From: UBA1924 sp963976625
Lineage (GTDB): Bacteria; Planctomycetota; Phycisphaerae; Phycisphaerales; UBA1924
Reading direction: 5' to 3'
Length of the DNA stretch: 46,161 bases
Assembly: GCA_963976625.1 (NCBI GenBank)
Contig: CAXBLA010000023.1
Span: forward strand, 1 to 46,161
Shown here: piece after piece, positions 8,348-16,894 of the stretch
How the letters are laid out: the number at the start of each line of letters is the position of its first letter
Numbering within the stretch: the first letter of the stretch is position 1
Made by a program: the position numbers and the translations under genes
Notes under the pieces: generated by a model
Told to the model about the DNA's origin: nothing
The model's input: the letters and a program-made list of their open reading frames with translations, nothing else
Databases searched by the model: none

Positions 8348-9016
8348 TCAATGTGTCCTCGGCTCAATCGCTTCGACCCGCACACCCAGCGACTGCGCGA
8401 TCGCACCCGCCTGCGATGGATCGATCACGATTCCCTTGAGCGATTCGATGTCGAACACCAGCCCCTCGATGAGGCTCCCGCGGAGATCGAGTAGGCTGAT
8501 GCGCGAGCCGATGAGCCGAAGGTTGCGGGCGTCGCAGTCGTGGATCGCCAGCGAGTCGATCTGCGATTCGCTCAGGTCCATCCCAGCGAGCTGGCACCCA
8601 TCGAAGCGGACGCGGGTGCACGACGATCGCGTGAAGATCGCATCAGGCCCCTTGCACCCGACAAAGCGGACATCGCGCATCTGGGTGCCCCAGCCGTCGA
8701 ACCCGGTGAGTCGGCACTCGTTGAACACCGTGCGCACAAATCGACCATCCGTCCACGACGCACTCGCTAGATCCGCACGATCGAATCGACAATCCACGCA
8801 CGCGATCCCCTGAAGCTTCGAGCCCATCAGCCCGGAGCCCGAGAGCACCGAACCCTCGAAGCTGACATTCGATGCGCTGATTGGAGCCAAGCCCTCGCTC
8901 TGCACATGCACCTCATCGAACCGCCCGCGATCAACGATCGCATTGACCGACAGCGTGCTTAGCTGTTCGGGCTCGCCCACAGCGGGCGATTCGGGATTGA
9001 TCGGTGGGACCGGCAC
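8348..9016 (-). CDS. Pentapeptide-repeat protein
   Basis: A 222-residue protein with repeated A(D/N)LXX-type pentapeptides, for example CRFDRADLASASW, CRLTGFDGW, VRFDGCQLAGMDLSESQI and NLRLIGSRISLLDLRGSLI. Such repeats fold into a right-handed four-sided beta helix. Known relatives include Qnr/MfpA-type DNA mimics and many proteins of unknown function; nothing here shows a gyrase-protecting role. It begins with GTG only 6 bp after the glyA stop, so it is almost certainly co-transcribed and probably translationally coupled with glyA. The fold call is good and the function is unknown. Confidence 0.88.
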   Translation of the reverse strand: MPVPPINPESPAVGEPEQLSTLSVNAIVDRGRFDEVHVQSEGLAPISASNVSFEGSVLSGSGLMGSKLQGIACVDCRFDRADLASASWTDGRFVRTVFNECRLTGFDGWGTQMRDVRFVGCKGPDAIFTRSSCTRVRFDGCQLAGMDLSESQIDSLAIHDCDARNLRLIGSRISLLDLRGSLIEGLVFDIESLKGIVIDPSQAGAIAQSLGVRVEAIEPRTH

Positions 9017-9022
9017 AGGCGA

Positions 9023-10333
9023 TCAGATCGTCGCGTGGTGCAGCGGTAATCGCTCGCAGAGCTCTCGCACCTCGGCGCGGACCTGATCAATCGTCGCCTG
9101 TTCGCCCTTGGCGACGATCACACGATCGATCCACGCAGCGATCTGCTCCATTTCGGGCTCTTTGAACCCACGCGTGGTCGTCGCGGGCGTGCCCAGACGC
9201 AAACCAGAAGTAATCATCGGCGAACGCGGATCATCCGGAATCCCGTTCTTGTTGGTGATGAGCCCCGCCATCTCCAGCCACTTCTCGGCTTCTTTGCCCG
9301 TCAGCTCCGCGTCCTTAACCGTCAGATCGACGAGCATCAGGTGGTTCTCGGTGCCGCCCGAAGTAATCCGGAAGCCGTGCTTGGTCATCGCGTTCGCCAG
9401 GGCTTGGGCGTTCTTCTTGACCTGCTGCTGGTAGACCTTGAAGCTCGGGTCGAGGGCCTCGCCGAACGCGACAGCCTTCGCAGTAATAATGTGCATCAGC
9501 GGCCCGCCCTGCACGCCCGGGAATACATTGCGGTTGATCAGCTTGTTGAGCTCTTCGTCATTGGTCATGATCAGCCCGCCGCGTGGGCCACGCAAGGACT
9601 TGTGCGTCGTCGTCGTCACGATATGGGCGTGCGGGAACGGCGACGGGTGCTCGCCCGCCGCGACGAGCCCGGCGATGTGCGCGATGTCGGCCATCAGCGT
9701 CGCGCCCACCTCGTCGGCGATCTCACGGAACTTCGCAAAATCGATCTCGCGCGGATAGGCCGAGTATCCACACAGGATCACTTTGGGCTTGTGTTCAAGG
9801 GCCGCCGCCCGCACCGAGTCATAATCAATCTGCTCGTGCTTGGGATGGTCCTTGTCGTAGTGGAGCGCGTAGTGGACGGGGTTATAGAAGATACCTGAGA
9901 AGTTGAGGAACATGCCGTGTGAGAGATGCCCGCCGTCCTTGAGCACCAAGGACAAGAAAGTATCGCCCGGCTCCATCATCGCCATGAAGGCGGCCGTGTT
10001 CGCCTGGGCCCCCGAGTGCGGCTGCACATTGGCGAACTTGCACCCAAAGAGTTCTTTGGCCCGATCGCGGGCGAGCTGCTCGACGGCGTCATGGTGCTCG
10101 CACCCGCCGTAGTACCGACGCCCCGGATACCCCTCGGCGTACTTGTTGGTCATGCAGGTGCCCGCCGCCACGGTCACCGCCGGCGACGCATGATTCTCCG
10201 ACGCGATCAGCTCGATCGTGTACTCCTGACGCTCGGCCTCGCTGCGGACCAGAGCCGCGACCTGCGGGTCGGTCTTGGCGATGGTGTCGATGATGGCGTG
10301 GTCGATGGTGTTCGATTGGGTGTTGGTGCTCAT
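9023..10333 (-). CDS. glyA: Serine hydroxymethyltransferase
   Basis: This PLP enzyme interconverts serine and glycine while charging tetrahydrofolate with a one-carbon unit, in the cytosol. The 436-residue length is typical. Family signatures include IASENHASPAV near residue 40, NKYAEGYPGRRYYGG, the Schiff-base lysine in VTTTTHKSLRGPRGG, and GLRLGTPATTTRGF near the C-terminus. With serA elsewhere in the window, it places the serine-glycine branch in this chromosome segment. The downstream pentapeptide gene follows after 6 bp. No glycine riboswitch fits in the 52 bp upstream. Confidence 0.97.
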   Translation of the reverse strand: MSTNTQSNTIDHAIIDTIAKTDPQVAALVRSEAERQEYTIELIASENHASPAVTVAAGTCMTNKYAEGYPGRRYYGGCEHHDAVEQLARDRAKELFGCKFANVQPHSGAQANTAAFMAMMEPGDTFLSLVLKDGGHLSHGMFLNFSGIFYNPVHYALHYDKDHPKHEQIDYDSVRAAALEHKPKVILCGYSAYPREIDFAKFREIADEVGATLMADIAHIAGLVAAGEHPSPFPHAHIVTTTTHKSLRGPRGGLIMTNDEELNKLINRNVFPGVQGGPLMHIITAKAVAFGEALDPSFKVYQQQVKKNAQALANAMTKHGFRITSGGTENHLMLVDLTVKDAELTGKEAEKWLEMAGLITNKNGIPDDPRSPMITSGLRLGTPATTTRGFKEPEMEQIAAWIDRVIVAKGEQATIDQVRAEVRELCERLPLHHATI

Positions 10334-10385
10334 GGGGCAATGGTATGCACCCAGCGGGGCAAATTGAGCTCAGAGCCGACCGAGT

Positions 10386-11387
10386 CTAGTACCGCAGCAG
10401 CGGCTGAAAGTAGCCGATCCGTCCGCTCATGATGTACACAAGGAACACGATGGCCGCTCCCAAGAATGACGCGATCACCACCATGAGCATCTCATAGAAC
10501 TTGGCCTCGATCTTCCAACCTATCAAGGCCGCGCTCACCCAGAACCACTGGATCCAGATACCGACGGCGATCGGGAATAGAACAAAAACAAACCGAAGAA
10601 ACCCTCTACCGAGCCTGATCCCGATCAGATCATCACTCACATCGTACAGCATATCGATCATCCGTCCGATTTCGAAGAGCAGAACACACATCAGACTGCT
10701 CACCACCAGCGCTCGATAGACATGGATCATCCTGAGCTTCGATCGCCTGCGCGTCGGCGAGAACGCGGTGAACATCAGAAACCACACCGCCGAAGTACTG
10801 ACCATGCCCCATCCAAGAGCAATCATCAGGTTCGAGCCCCATCTGTAGTAAAAAACTCTTCCACTTCCTTGGAAGAGCACCGCATCCATAATCGTCGGAG
10901 CCCAAAACTCTCTTACACTGGTGATTCGCAAAGCCTGGCCCATCATCCAAGGCTGAGCCGTGCTCCCTGGAGCATTCGCGGCTACAACTGCTTTGTTGTA
11001 CCGAACAAGCTGCGCATACTCCCCAGCTGTGAATCCCGCCGTTGTCAGCAAGTGCATCGCCAGAGCCAACAAAATCACCCAGACGGCAAACCGCTTGAGC
11101 GATCGTGGCGACTCCATCTCAACACGCCGCCAGTACCGGTGCGGGATCAGCAAGTGCCCAAGCGTCGACAGTGTCCGTCGCATCATCGATCGCAGCGAGA
11201 GCGCGTGCTCGACATACCAGAGCAGATTAAACTTGAGCGGAGAGAACACCGCGCTCCATGAGAACTCGTACCCGCACTCAGGACACAACCCGCGCATCGG
11301 GCAGTGCTCCTGCCAGGTCGCGATCTCGCCGGATTGGTCGTAGCCGCACTTGGGGCAGGCGGGTGCTTGCTGTTGTGATGTACCCAT
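10386..11387 (-). CDS. Zinc-ribbon membrane protein, paralogue 1
   Basis: A protein of about 333 residues. The N-terminal ~40 residues form a putative zinc ribbon: CPKCGYDQSGE, then HCPMRGLCPECGYEFSW. About six to seven hydrophobic segments follow, with an aromatic-rich loop (FYYRWGSNLMIALGWGM) and a GFLRFVFVLFPIAVGIWIQWFW segment (19 core residues hydrophobic). The ATG at 11387 is preferred to an upstream TTG because GGAAG precedes it. The gene directly downstream of its paralogue (11415-12428) shares the ribbon nearly residue for residue and the same helix layout, implying tandem duplication. CGYDxxG...CPECG ribbons recur in planctomycete membrane proteins of unknown function. Confidence 0.85.
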   Translation of the reverse strand: MGTSQQQAPACPKCGYDQSGEIATWQEHCPMRGLCPECGYEFSWSAVFSPLKFNLLWYVEHALSLRSMMRRTLSTLGHLLIPHRYWRRVEMESPRSLKRFAVWVILLALAMHLLTTAGFTAGEYAQLVRYNKAVVAANAPGSTAQPWMMGQALRITSVREFWAPTIMDAVLFQGSGRVFYYRWGSNLMIALGWGMVSTSAVWFLMFTAFSPTRRRSKLRMIHVYRALVVSSLMCVLLFEIGRMIDMLYDVSDDLIGIRLGRGFLRFVFVLFPIAVGIWIQWFWVSAALIGWKIEAKFYEMLMVVIASFLGAAIVFLVYIMSGRIGYFQPLLRY

Positions 11388-11414
11388 AAGATGCAACCTA
11401 CTTCCCAAATGATG

Positions 11415-12428
11415 CTACAGCCCGATCAGGTGTGCGTTGGCCTCAATGAACTGCCCGAGCTTCGTAAGCACAAACAGTCCACCACCCGCGAAGACAAAGC
11501 CAAAGAACGAAGCGATCACGACCAAGACCATCTCCCCAAAATTCACCTTAACCTTCCACCCCACCCAGACCGCGCTGATCCAGAACAACTCCACCCAGAT
11601 GATGACCGCGAGCAGGATGTAGAGCCCGAAATGCTCAACCAAAGCATCCACATCGATCGATGGGAACCAGAGCGTCCCGGCGAGATCGAGCACATCGAGC
11701 CCCCGGCCGATCTCAAGAAACAGCAGCCCCAGCAAGCCGCTGACGATGGTGGCCCGCACCACATGGACCATCCGGAGCTTGGATCGTTTGCGGGTGGTGG
11801 TGAATGTACAGAACAGCACCAACCACATAAACGAGAGCGACGCCGTGATGACTCCCAAGCTGGCGACCATCGCGGCATAATCCATGGTGTAGCCAGTCGT
11901 GGTCGTCGCGGGGTAGAGCACCGCCCGCCCGACGAGCGGGTACCAGTAGTCCAATCCCTGTGTGTCGTAGATGTATTGCTGGAGCCGAGCCTGCTGAGCC
12001 GGCGGGGCCTGGGTGATCATCGCCCGCGTCCCGGCGTTGGCTTGCACCAGACCCACATGATGAATCGTGACCAGCGCAGCGCTCGTCACCAGATGCATCA
12101 CCAGCATCATCAATGCCACCCACAGCACATACCGCTTCATCGACCGCGGCGTCTCCATCTGCACACGCTTCCAGTACCGATACGGGATCAGCAGATTCCA
12201 CAGCGTCGGGATCGTCCGCCAACCCATCCCCCAGATCGAGCGGGCGTGCTCGACGAACCAATCGAGGCGGATTTTAGTTGGATCGAGTACATCGCCCCAG
12301 TTGAACTCGTACCCGCACTCTGGGCAGAGCCCACGCATGGGGCATTGTTCTTGCCAGGTGGCAACCTCGCCCGACTGGTCGTAGCCGCACTTGGGGCAGA
12401 TGGGGATGTGAGGTTTGATCGAGTCCAT
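11415..12428 (-). CDS. Zinc-ribbon membrane protein, paralogue 2
   Basis: This 337-residue protein carries the same N-terminal ribbon as the next gene: CPKCGYDQSGEVATWQEQ then CPMRGLCPECGYEFNW. This is followed by FVEHARS, a run of basic/aromatic residues with PYRYWKRVQMETPRSMKRY, and about six membrane segments ending in a hydrophobic Gly-rich hairpin. The shared blocks PTLWNLLIPYRYWKRV and RSKLRMVHVVRA recur in paralogue 1 as LGHLLIPHRYWRRV and RSKLRMIHVYRA, so the whole proteins are homologous and not only the ribbons. The two genes lie 27 bp apart on the same strand. The ribbon may bind zinc in the cytosol; no enzymatic motif is visible. Confidence 0.87.
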   Translation of the reverse strand: MDSIKPHIPICPKCGYDQSGEVATWQEQCPMRGLCPECGYEFNWGDVLDPTKIRLDWFVEHARSIWGMGWRTIPTLWNLLIPYRYWKRVQMETPRSMKRYVLWVALMMLVMHLVTSAALVTIHHVGLVQANAGTRAMITQAPPAQQARLQQYIYDTQGLDYWYPLVGRAVLYPATTTTGYTMDYAAMVASLGVITASLSFMWLVLFCTFTTTRKRSKLRMVHVVRATIVSGLLGLLFLEIGRGLDVLDLAGTLWFPSIDVDALVEHFGLYILLAVIIWVELFWISAVWVGWKVKVNFGEMVLVVIASFFGFVFAGGGLFVLTKLGQFIEANAHLIGL

Positions 12429-12477
12429 ACAAGAAGCATACCAAAGGCATCGAATCTAAGTTGCTTTGATAAATTGC

Positions 12478-13362
12478 CTATATATGCACGATCTGCTCGA
12501 CGCACCGCTCGACCGTCGGCTCATCGCTCAGATCCCACGGCAAGTACACCGCCCGCTCATGATCGGTATTGAGCACCAACGCATTGGGGTGCACGACATT
12601 GAAGCCGTTGGGCGCGTGCTCGTGGCCGAGGATGAACAGGTTGACGCCCCAGCGTTCGGTGAGGTCTTCAAGCTGGTCGTGGTCGTACCCGCGCCCCCAG
12701 ACCATCAGGTGGGCCGAGCCCACGCGGGGCTGGTAGTCATCGGGCGTGAGCTCTCGGTCAAGGATCGACGCGTCGAACCGCCCCATCGACGCCGGCCCGG
12801 GCAGCGAGTGCGAGCACAAGATATCGCCGTGGGGGGATTTGCAGCGCAGCGCCAAAGGCAGCGACATGACGAGATCTGTAATCGCCTCGTGCACCCGGTG
12901 GGATTCATCGCCGAAGACCGATTCAACCCCGGCGTTGAAAGCCGCCACGCAGCGGATGCCGTTCTTCATGATCCCGGAACCGATCGCCTGGGCGAGTTCG
13001 TGATTCGCCAGCAGTACATGCACCAGTTCGGGATACTGCGATTTGAGGTACGCGATGCGGGTGAGCCCCATGTAGGACATGTCCAGGGGCAGCTCGCGCG
13101 ATTCGGGCAGGTCCGGGTGGATGATCTCGTGGAGCGTGAGGTGCTTTTCCTCGGCTCCGAACTCGCCATCGAGTCCGGCCGCACTGAGCACGGCTTTGAA
13201 GTTCCCCGGATGGTCGTGGGTGTCGCCCGTGGCGATCAGCTCGCCGGGGGCGTGAATGACCTCTATCGATCCCTGACGACAAGTTGCGCCCCGGCACGCG
13301 GCCGCCCCCGCCCGCAGGGCGTCGATCACCTCGTCAATATCAGTCAGATCGAGCGTATACAT
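12478..13362 (-). CDS. Calcineurin-like metallophosphoesterase
   Basis: A 294-residue protein with the metallophosphoesterase ligand series in order: GDTHDHPGN (D47, H49), LLANHELAQ (N120, H121, E122, an ANHE variant of the usual GNHE), ILCSHSLPG (H185) and LGHEHA (H247, H249). These bind a two-metal centre in the family, which cleaves phosphomonoesters or diesters. The substrate cannot be told from sequence; the size is near Ser/Thr or diadenosine-tetraphosphate phosphatases. The ATG at 13362 is preferred over 13404 because homology starts soon after it. It is followed in the same direction by the zinc-ribbon genes and preceded by a kinase gene. Confidence 0.85.
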   Translation of the reverse strand: MYTLDLTDIDEVIDALRAGAAACRGATCRQGSIEVIHAPGELIATGDTHDHPGNFKAVLSAAGLDGEFGAEEKHLTLHEIIHPDLPESRELPLDMSYMGLTRIAYLKSQYPELVHVLLANHELAQAIGSGIMKNGIRCVAAFNAGVESVFGDESHRVHEAITDLVMSLPLALRCKSPHGDILCSHSLPGPASMGRFDASILDRELTPDDYQPRVGSAHLMVWGRGYDHDQLEDLTERWGVNLFILGHEHAPNGFNVVHPNALVLNTDHERAVYLPWDLSDEPTVERCVEQIVHI

Positions 13363-13458
13363 CGCCCAAGAGTGTAGGGGAAAAGAGCCCAGCGTGTGCG
13401 CCAATGCACCCGCGAGGCTCGATCAATCCGGTTGTAGCTTTGTGAATCGTTCGCGTGC

Positions 13459-14340
13459 TCAGCCCTGCACGGGAGGGGCCCGCAAGATCCCGAGGATCAG
13501 ATCGAGCTTGTCGGCCACGACATCCATGTCCTCGGTCCGCTGATCCGGATCGACCTGGATGCACTCCATAATCAGATCGTTGAGCCGATCGGGGACGAGC
13601 GGGTTGATCTCGTTGACCGGGGTGGCCTGCTCAATCAACGCGTCATCGCGCGAGCCGGTGAGCGAATCGCCACCGACGCCCATGGCTGTTGGAATGTTCT
13701 TGCCGGTCAGGACCCAGTACATGGTTGCGCCGAAGTTGTACACATCGGTCTTGGCGGTGATCGCTCGCCGATGCACCTGCTCGGGGGCAATATAATCTGG
13801 CGTGCCCTGGATACGCTTCTTGATCGTCCCGATCTTGCAGCTCTGCCCAAGGTCGATCAGCTTGGCGGTGTAGCTGCCGTCGAGCCCCGCGCCCACGATC
13901 ACATTGTGCGGCTTCATGTCCGCGTGCACAAACCCGCGATCGTGCATCTGCGCCAACGCCGAGGCCGTCTGATGGAAGATATCGACCATCGTCGCCAGGT
14001 CATCGGGCTGCTCTTCGTGCAGCGACACGCCGTCGACGAGTTCCATCACCAGATAGAGCTCGTTGGTCTTGAGCAGGGTGCCCTTTTTGATGATGCGTGG
14101 GATCTTGCGGATCGACTCATGATCGAGGGCCGAAGCGATCTTGTACTCCGCCTCGGTCTGATCGAGGAACCGCTGCTCCTTGGGGTTGTTCTTGACCACA
14201 TGCTTGAGCGCCCAGATCTGCTTGGTCTTGGGATCTTGCACGAGATAAATCACCGAAGCGGCCCCGCGTCCGATCTCGGACATCACGCGGTACCCCTCGA
14301 CCGTATCACCCTTTTTCCATGCAGCCGTCAGTTCAGTCAT
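13459..14340 (-). CDS. Hanks-type serine/threonine protein kinase, soluble
   Basis: A 293-residue protein that is almost only a kinase domain. Motifs in order: glycine loop IGRGAASVIY (near residue 25), ATP lysine ALKHV (K46), catalytic loop HADMKPHN (D141, K143, N146), metal-binding DLG (D163, in place of the usual DFG), activation-segment end GTPDYIAPEQV, and DVYNFGATMYWVLTG. All catalytic residues are present, so activity is expected. There is no membrane segment or sensor domain, unlike PknB types, so it should be cytosolic. The start at 14340 leaves a compact N-terminus. A metallophosphoesterase gene lies downstream 96 bp away, but no link between the two is proven. Confidence 0.92.
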   Translation of the reverse strand: MTELTAAWKKGDTVEGYRVMSEIGRGAASVIYLVQDPKTKQIWALKHVVKNNPKEQRFLDQTEAEYKIASALDHESIRKIPRIIKKGTLLKTNELYLVMELVDGVSLHEEQPDDLATMVDIFHQTASALAQMHDRGFVHADMKPHNVIVGAGLDGSYTAKLIDLGQSCKIGTIKKRIQGTPDYIAPEQVHRRAITAKTDVYNFGATMYWVLTGKNIPTAMGVGGDSLTGSRDDALIEQATPVNEINPLVPDRLNDLIMECIQVDPDQRTEDMDVVADKLDLILGILRAPPVQG

Positions 14341-14789
14341 AGGTCCAGTGCGCTCGCTCTCTGCCAAGAAGACATCCAGAGCTCAACGCTCCGTCCCAGG
14401 ATATCTTTCGGCAAGTTCTCCCTCGGATTCCAGCGACACTCGCTGCAACCACAGTTATCGGCTGGATCATCGTATCCGTCTGGGGTGCATATGGCCGACT
14501 CAGCACACACAGACTTTTTGTTTTCGGGAGTTGGCCATCGGCGGCTGCAGGTCCCGGGGGCGAGGGGGGACGCGGACGCAACGCGTAGACCAAGGACTCT
14601 ACGCACCAGGTGCGGATCAGATTCGCAGCGAACTCGAAAATTGAGCATCCCAACCCCCACCGCTGCCCTCAAATCAGCACAGACCGCCCCAGTAATCAAC
14701 GCACCGCGAGTGCACCCAAGAACTTACAGCATCCACGCCAATAAGCTGCGTGAACCGCTGCAATTTGAGGATTCTGAGTTTTTGCGTGC
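14341..14789. other. 449-bp gap with a possibly decayed small membrane-protein frame
   Basis: No complete gene is convincing here. On the plus strand, the frame from 14343 to 14588 has protein-like content with one good membrane segment (TLAATTVIGWIIVSVWGAYG), but it lacks an ATG, GTG or TTG before that segment and stops at 14586. The neighbouring frame then gives DQGLYAPGADQIRSELEN ending near 14644. This could be a frameshifted, decayed gene or chance. No tRNA or known RNA signature is visible. Confidence 0.35.
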
Positions 14790-15452
14790 TTAGCCCATGC
14801 TCGCGAGCATGGCTTCGAACTGGGCCTGCGGGAAGTACTGGCCCGGGCTGGTGGTGCCCGCGAAGTCCTTGTGCAAGCGGATTTGATCCGATGGGATCTC
14901 AAGACGCTTGGAGAGGGCCGACACGACCTGGGCCAAGCGGTGGAGCTGCTCGTCGGTGAATGGTCGGCGATCGCCGTCCCCCACCAGGCAGACCTCGATG
15001 ACACCCGAAGTCGAGAAATCATCGCCTGAACCAGCAAGCTCTGCACCATCACGCTGATCGATCCATCGGTACCCGACATGGATCTCGCCGTCACCCATCC
15101 GGGTGCCGTTGCCGATCACGAAGTGGAACCCGAGCCCGTCGTATCCCAAGGACTGATGCTCGTTGGAAATATCCGCAGCCGAACCCGCGGCTTTGCCCGA
15201 GTGCACGATCACGATCGAGTCCCAGCGACCCTCTTCGATCGGGGTCTCGGTCTGGAAGATCGAGTCCATGCCGATCGAGCCGCCGATACCCATCAACGGC
15301 GACAAGCTCACGCCGTTGCGGGCGCCCTGCGTCCCAGGATCAAGCACCGAAAGCAACGCCACGCTCAACGACATTCCGACACCCAACACCGACCAAACAA
15401 CTTTGGTGCGAATGCTCGTGCGTGATTTGGTTGAGACAGAGACAGTGGCCAC
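14790..15452 (-). CDS. Membrane-anchored N-acetylmuramoyl-L-alanine amidase-like protein
   Basis: This is a 220-residue protein read from a GTG at 15452, which has AAAGGA about 10 bases upstream; farther upstream starts give an implausible N-terminus. One membrane anchor lies at about residues 19-35, then a short linker and an amidase_2/PGRP-type domain: SIVIVHSG (H84, first zinc ligand), GFHFVIGNG, and IRLHKDFAGTTSPGQYFP (H194, second ligand). The third ligand, Cys or Asp in TDCPG-like motifs, is Ser here (S202). Family knowledge: these domains cut the bond between muramic acid and the L-Ala of the stem peptide, but Ser variants are often inactive binders. The likely location is periplasmic, facing peptidoglycan. 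Confidence 0.85.
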   Translation of the reverse strand: MATVSVSTKSRTSIRTKVVWSVLGVGMSLSVALLSVLDPGTQGARNGVSLSPLMGIGGSIGMDSIFQTETPIEEGRWDSIVIVHSGKAAGSAADISNEHQSLGYDGLGFHFVIGNGTRMGDGEIHVGYRWIDQRDGAELAGSGDDFSTSGVIEVCLVGDGDRRPFTDEQLHRLAQVVSALSKRLEIPSDQIRLHKDFAGTTSPGQYFPQAQFEAMLASMG

Positions 15453-15706
15453 GGTGATTGCGTCCTTTGCAATGGCGATGTGTAGTTCCCTTACAGTATC
15501 AATATCATTCGGGTAAGAGAAGGGTTTTCCTTGCACAATCTCGCGCAATTTATGATCGCGCCGCGCATGATTTGTCTTCGAGATACAATCCTGCTTGCAT
15601 AACCCAAACAAACGATACGGATTGTGGAAGAGCCGTGTATATTCGGACGCGCTTGTGCATGAACGACTCAGATCTGTGCCCGAACACACTCAACGCATCG
15701 CAGCGA

Positions 15707-15982
15707 TCAGCGATCACGATCGAGCAAGCGATCAGCCAGGTTGGGCGTGCGTCGCCCGAACTCGTCTTCCAAGAACGGCTCGGCCCGCTGGCTGCGCGAT
15801 TGGTCGTATCGATCGAACTGGCTGCGATCATCGTCGGGACGCAGGGCCGTCTTTTGACAGCCGACCATGCCCAGACCCATTGCAAGCACGACACTCAGGG
15901 CACTCACACTGCGCATGTGCGCGCGAGATCGGTCAGCGGTTGATGTCAAGGTCTGCATGTTCACGCTCGTGTTGCTGGGCAT
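15707..15982 (-). CDS. Small lipoprotein, function unknown
   Basis: A 91-residue protein from the ATG at 15982, which has AGGAG nine bases upstream. A signal peptide with lipobox (AMGLGMVGC) ends at about residue 44, giving a mature lipid-anchored peptide of about 48 residues. The mature part is highly charged, rich in Asp and Arg (RPDDDRSQFDRYDQSRSQR). Residues before the hydrophobic core are unusually long (~25), so the true start could be a later ATG (in frame at the MQTLTST or MRSVSAL positions). It lies upstream of the amidase-like gene on the same strand, 254 bp apart. Confidence 0.75.
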   Translation of the reverse strand: MPSNTSVNMQTLTSTADRSRAHMRSVSALSVVLAMGLGMVGCQKTALRPDDDRSQFDRYDQSRSQRAEPFLEDEFGRRTPNLADRLLDRDR

Positions 15983-16047
15983 AGAGACCAACTCCTGGGA
16001 TAGCTGTCGTGGATTCCCTCAATCATAGCACACCGACAAACCAAGCA

Positions 16048-16086
16048 CAAAAAACAGTAAACCGCCAATCATGACGGCTTACTGTT
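16048..16086 (-). terminator. Rho-independent terminator of trmL
   Basis: On the minus strand, an ACAGTAAGCCGTC / GGCGGTTTACTGT hairpin with a six-base loop is followed directly by TTTTTTG. It lies about 130 bp after the trmL stop and ahead of the lipoprotein gene. Confidence 0.85.
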
Positions 16087-16217
16087 CTGGAGAGAGAGGA
16101 GAAAACAGTTTTCCACATACAGTTTTTCGTTGCCGATGACCAATGTAACCCATAGATCATCGAGCGTGCTTTAACACTTGATATACGCATGATTCGTGCG
16201 TGGTGTTCGGATAGCAT

Positions 16218-16787
16218 TCAGATATTTTCAGATATTGCTCCGGGTTCAACAAGCCGGCCGGCGCTGTTGATCTCCGCCTCGCCCGACCCGATCATTTTCC
16301 GTACAGCCTCATACACGGTGATCGCCACCGCCGTCGAGAGATTGAGCGAGCGCTCCCCCTCCACCAACGGCACGCACACCCGCTGATCCGGATACGACGC
16401 GTGGATCGACTCGGGCAACCCCTTGCTCTCGCGTCCGAACACCAATCGATCGCCCTTGGCGATCGGCGCGTCATAGATCGTCCGCGTGGCCTTCGTGGTC
16501 AAGAACCAGGTCCTTGGCGATGACTCTGCGTGCACTGGGTACTTCTGGAAGTACGCCTCGTGCGATTCATGCTCTTCGAGATCGAGCCTCGGCCAGTAAT
16601 CCAGCCCCGCCCGTCGGCACGCCTTCTCATCGATATCAAAGCCCAATGGCTTGACGAGATGCAGCTTGCACCCCGTCGTCACGCAGGTCCGCCCGATGTT
16701 CCCCGTGTTGTTGGGGATCTCGGGCTCGACGAGCACGATGTGCAAACGCGGGCTGGGCTTCGATTCGTTGGGCGGTGTGGGCATCAT
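16218..16787 (-). CDS. trmL: tRNA (cytidine(34)-2'-O)-methyltransferase
   Basis: TrmL methylates the ribose of the wobble nucleotide of certain leucine tRNAs, using SAM, as a small SPOUT-fold dimer. At 189 residues it is slightly longer than the minimal ~155-residue enzyme. Motifs: LVEPEIPNNTGNIGRTC (motif 1), CKLHLVKPLGFDIDEKACRRAGLDYW, FGRESKGLPES (motif 2) and RSLNLSTAVAIT (motif 3, with the knot-forming region). ATG codons at 16787 and 16784 are equally possible; longer starts upstream look non-coding. A terminator follows at 16048-16086. Confidence 0.92.
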   Translation of the reverse strand: MMPTPPNESKPSPRLHIVLVEPEIPNNTGNIGRTCVTTGCKLHLVKPLGFDIDEKACRRAGLDYWPRLDLEEHESHEAYFQKYPVHAESSPRTWFLTTKATRTIYDAPIAKGDRLVFGRESKGLPESIHASYPDQRVCVPLVEGERSLNLSTAVAITVYEAVRKMIGSGEAEINSAGRLVEPGAISENI

Positions 16788-16894
16788 CCGATTGTTGGCC
16801 CACGAGACGCGCCCGACCCAAAACCAGCCTATACCGATAGAAAAACCCGCCATTGGCGGGTTGAAGAGGAGGTCGTTTCGATTGCTCTTGTAGG

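Noticed and set aside
14337..14699. Minus-strand 120-codon frame upstream of the kinase
   Set aside because: It ends inside the first codons of the kinase, its text is Cys- and Trp-rich in a non-protein way, and no ribosome site is seen.
15453..15689. N-terminal extension of the amidase-like gene up to 15689
   Set aside because: The text is not protein-like and the GTG at 15452 has a good ribosome site followed by a membrane anchor.
16023..16217. Minus-strand 64-codon frame after trmL
   Set aside because: It covers the trmL terminator hairpin, so it is not likely to be translated.
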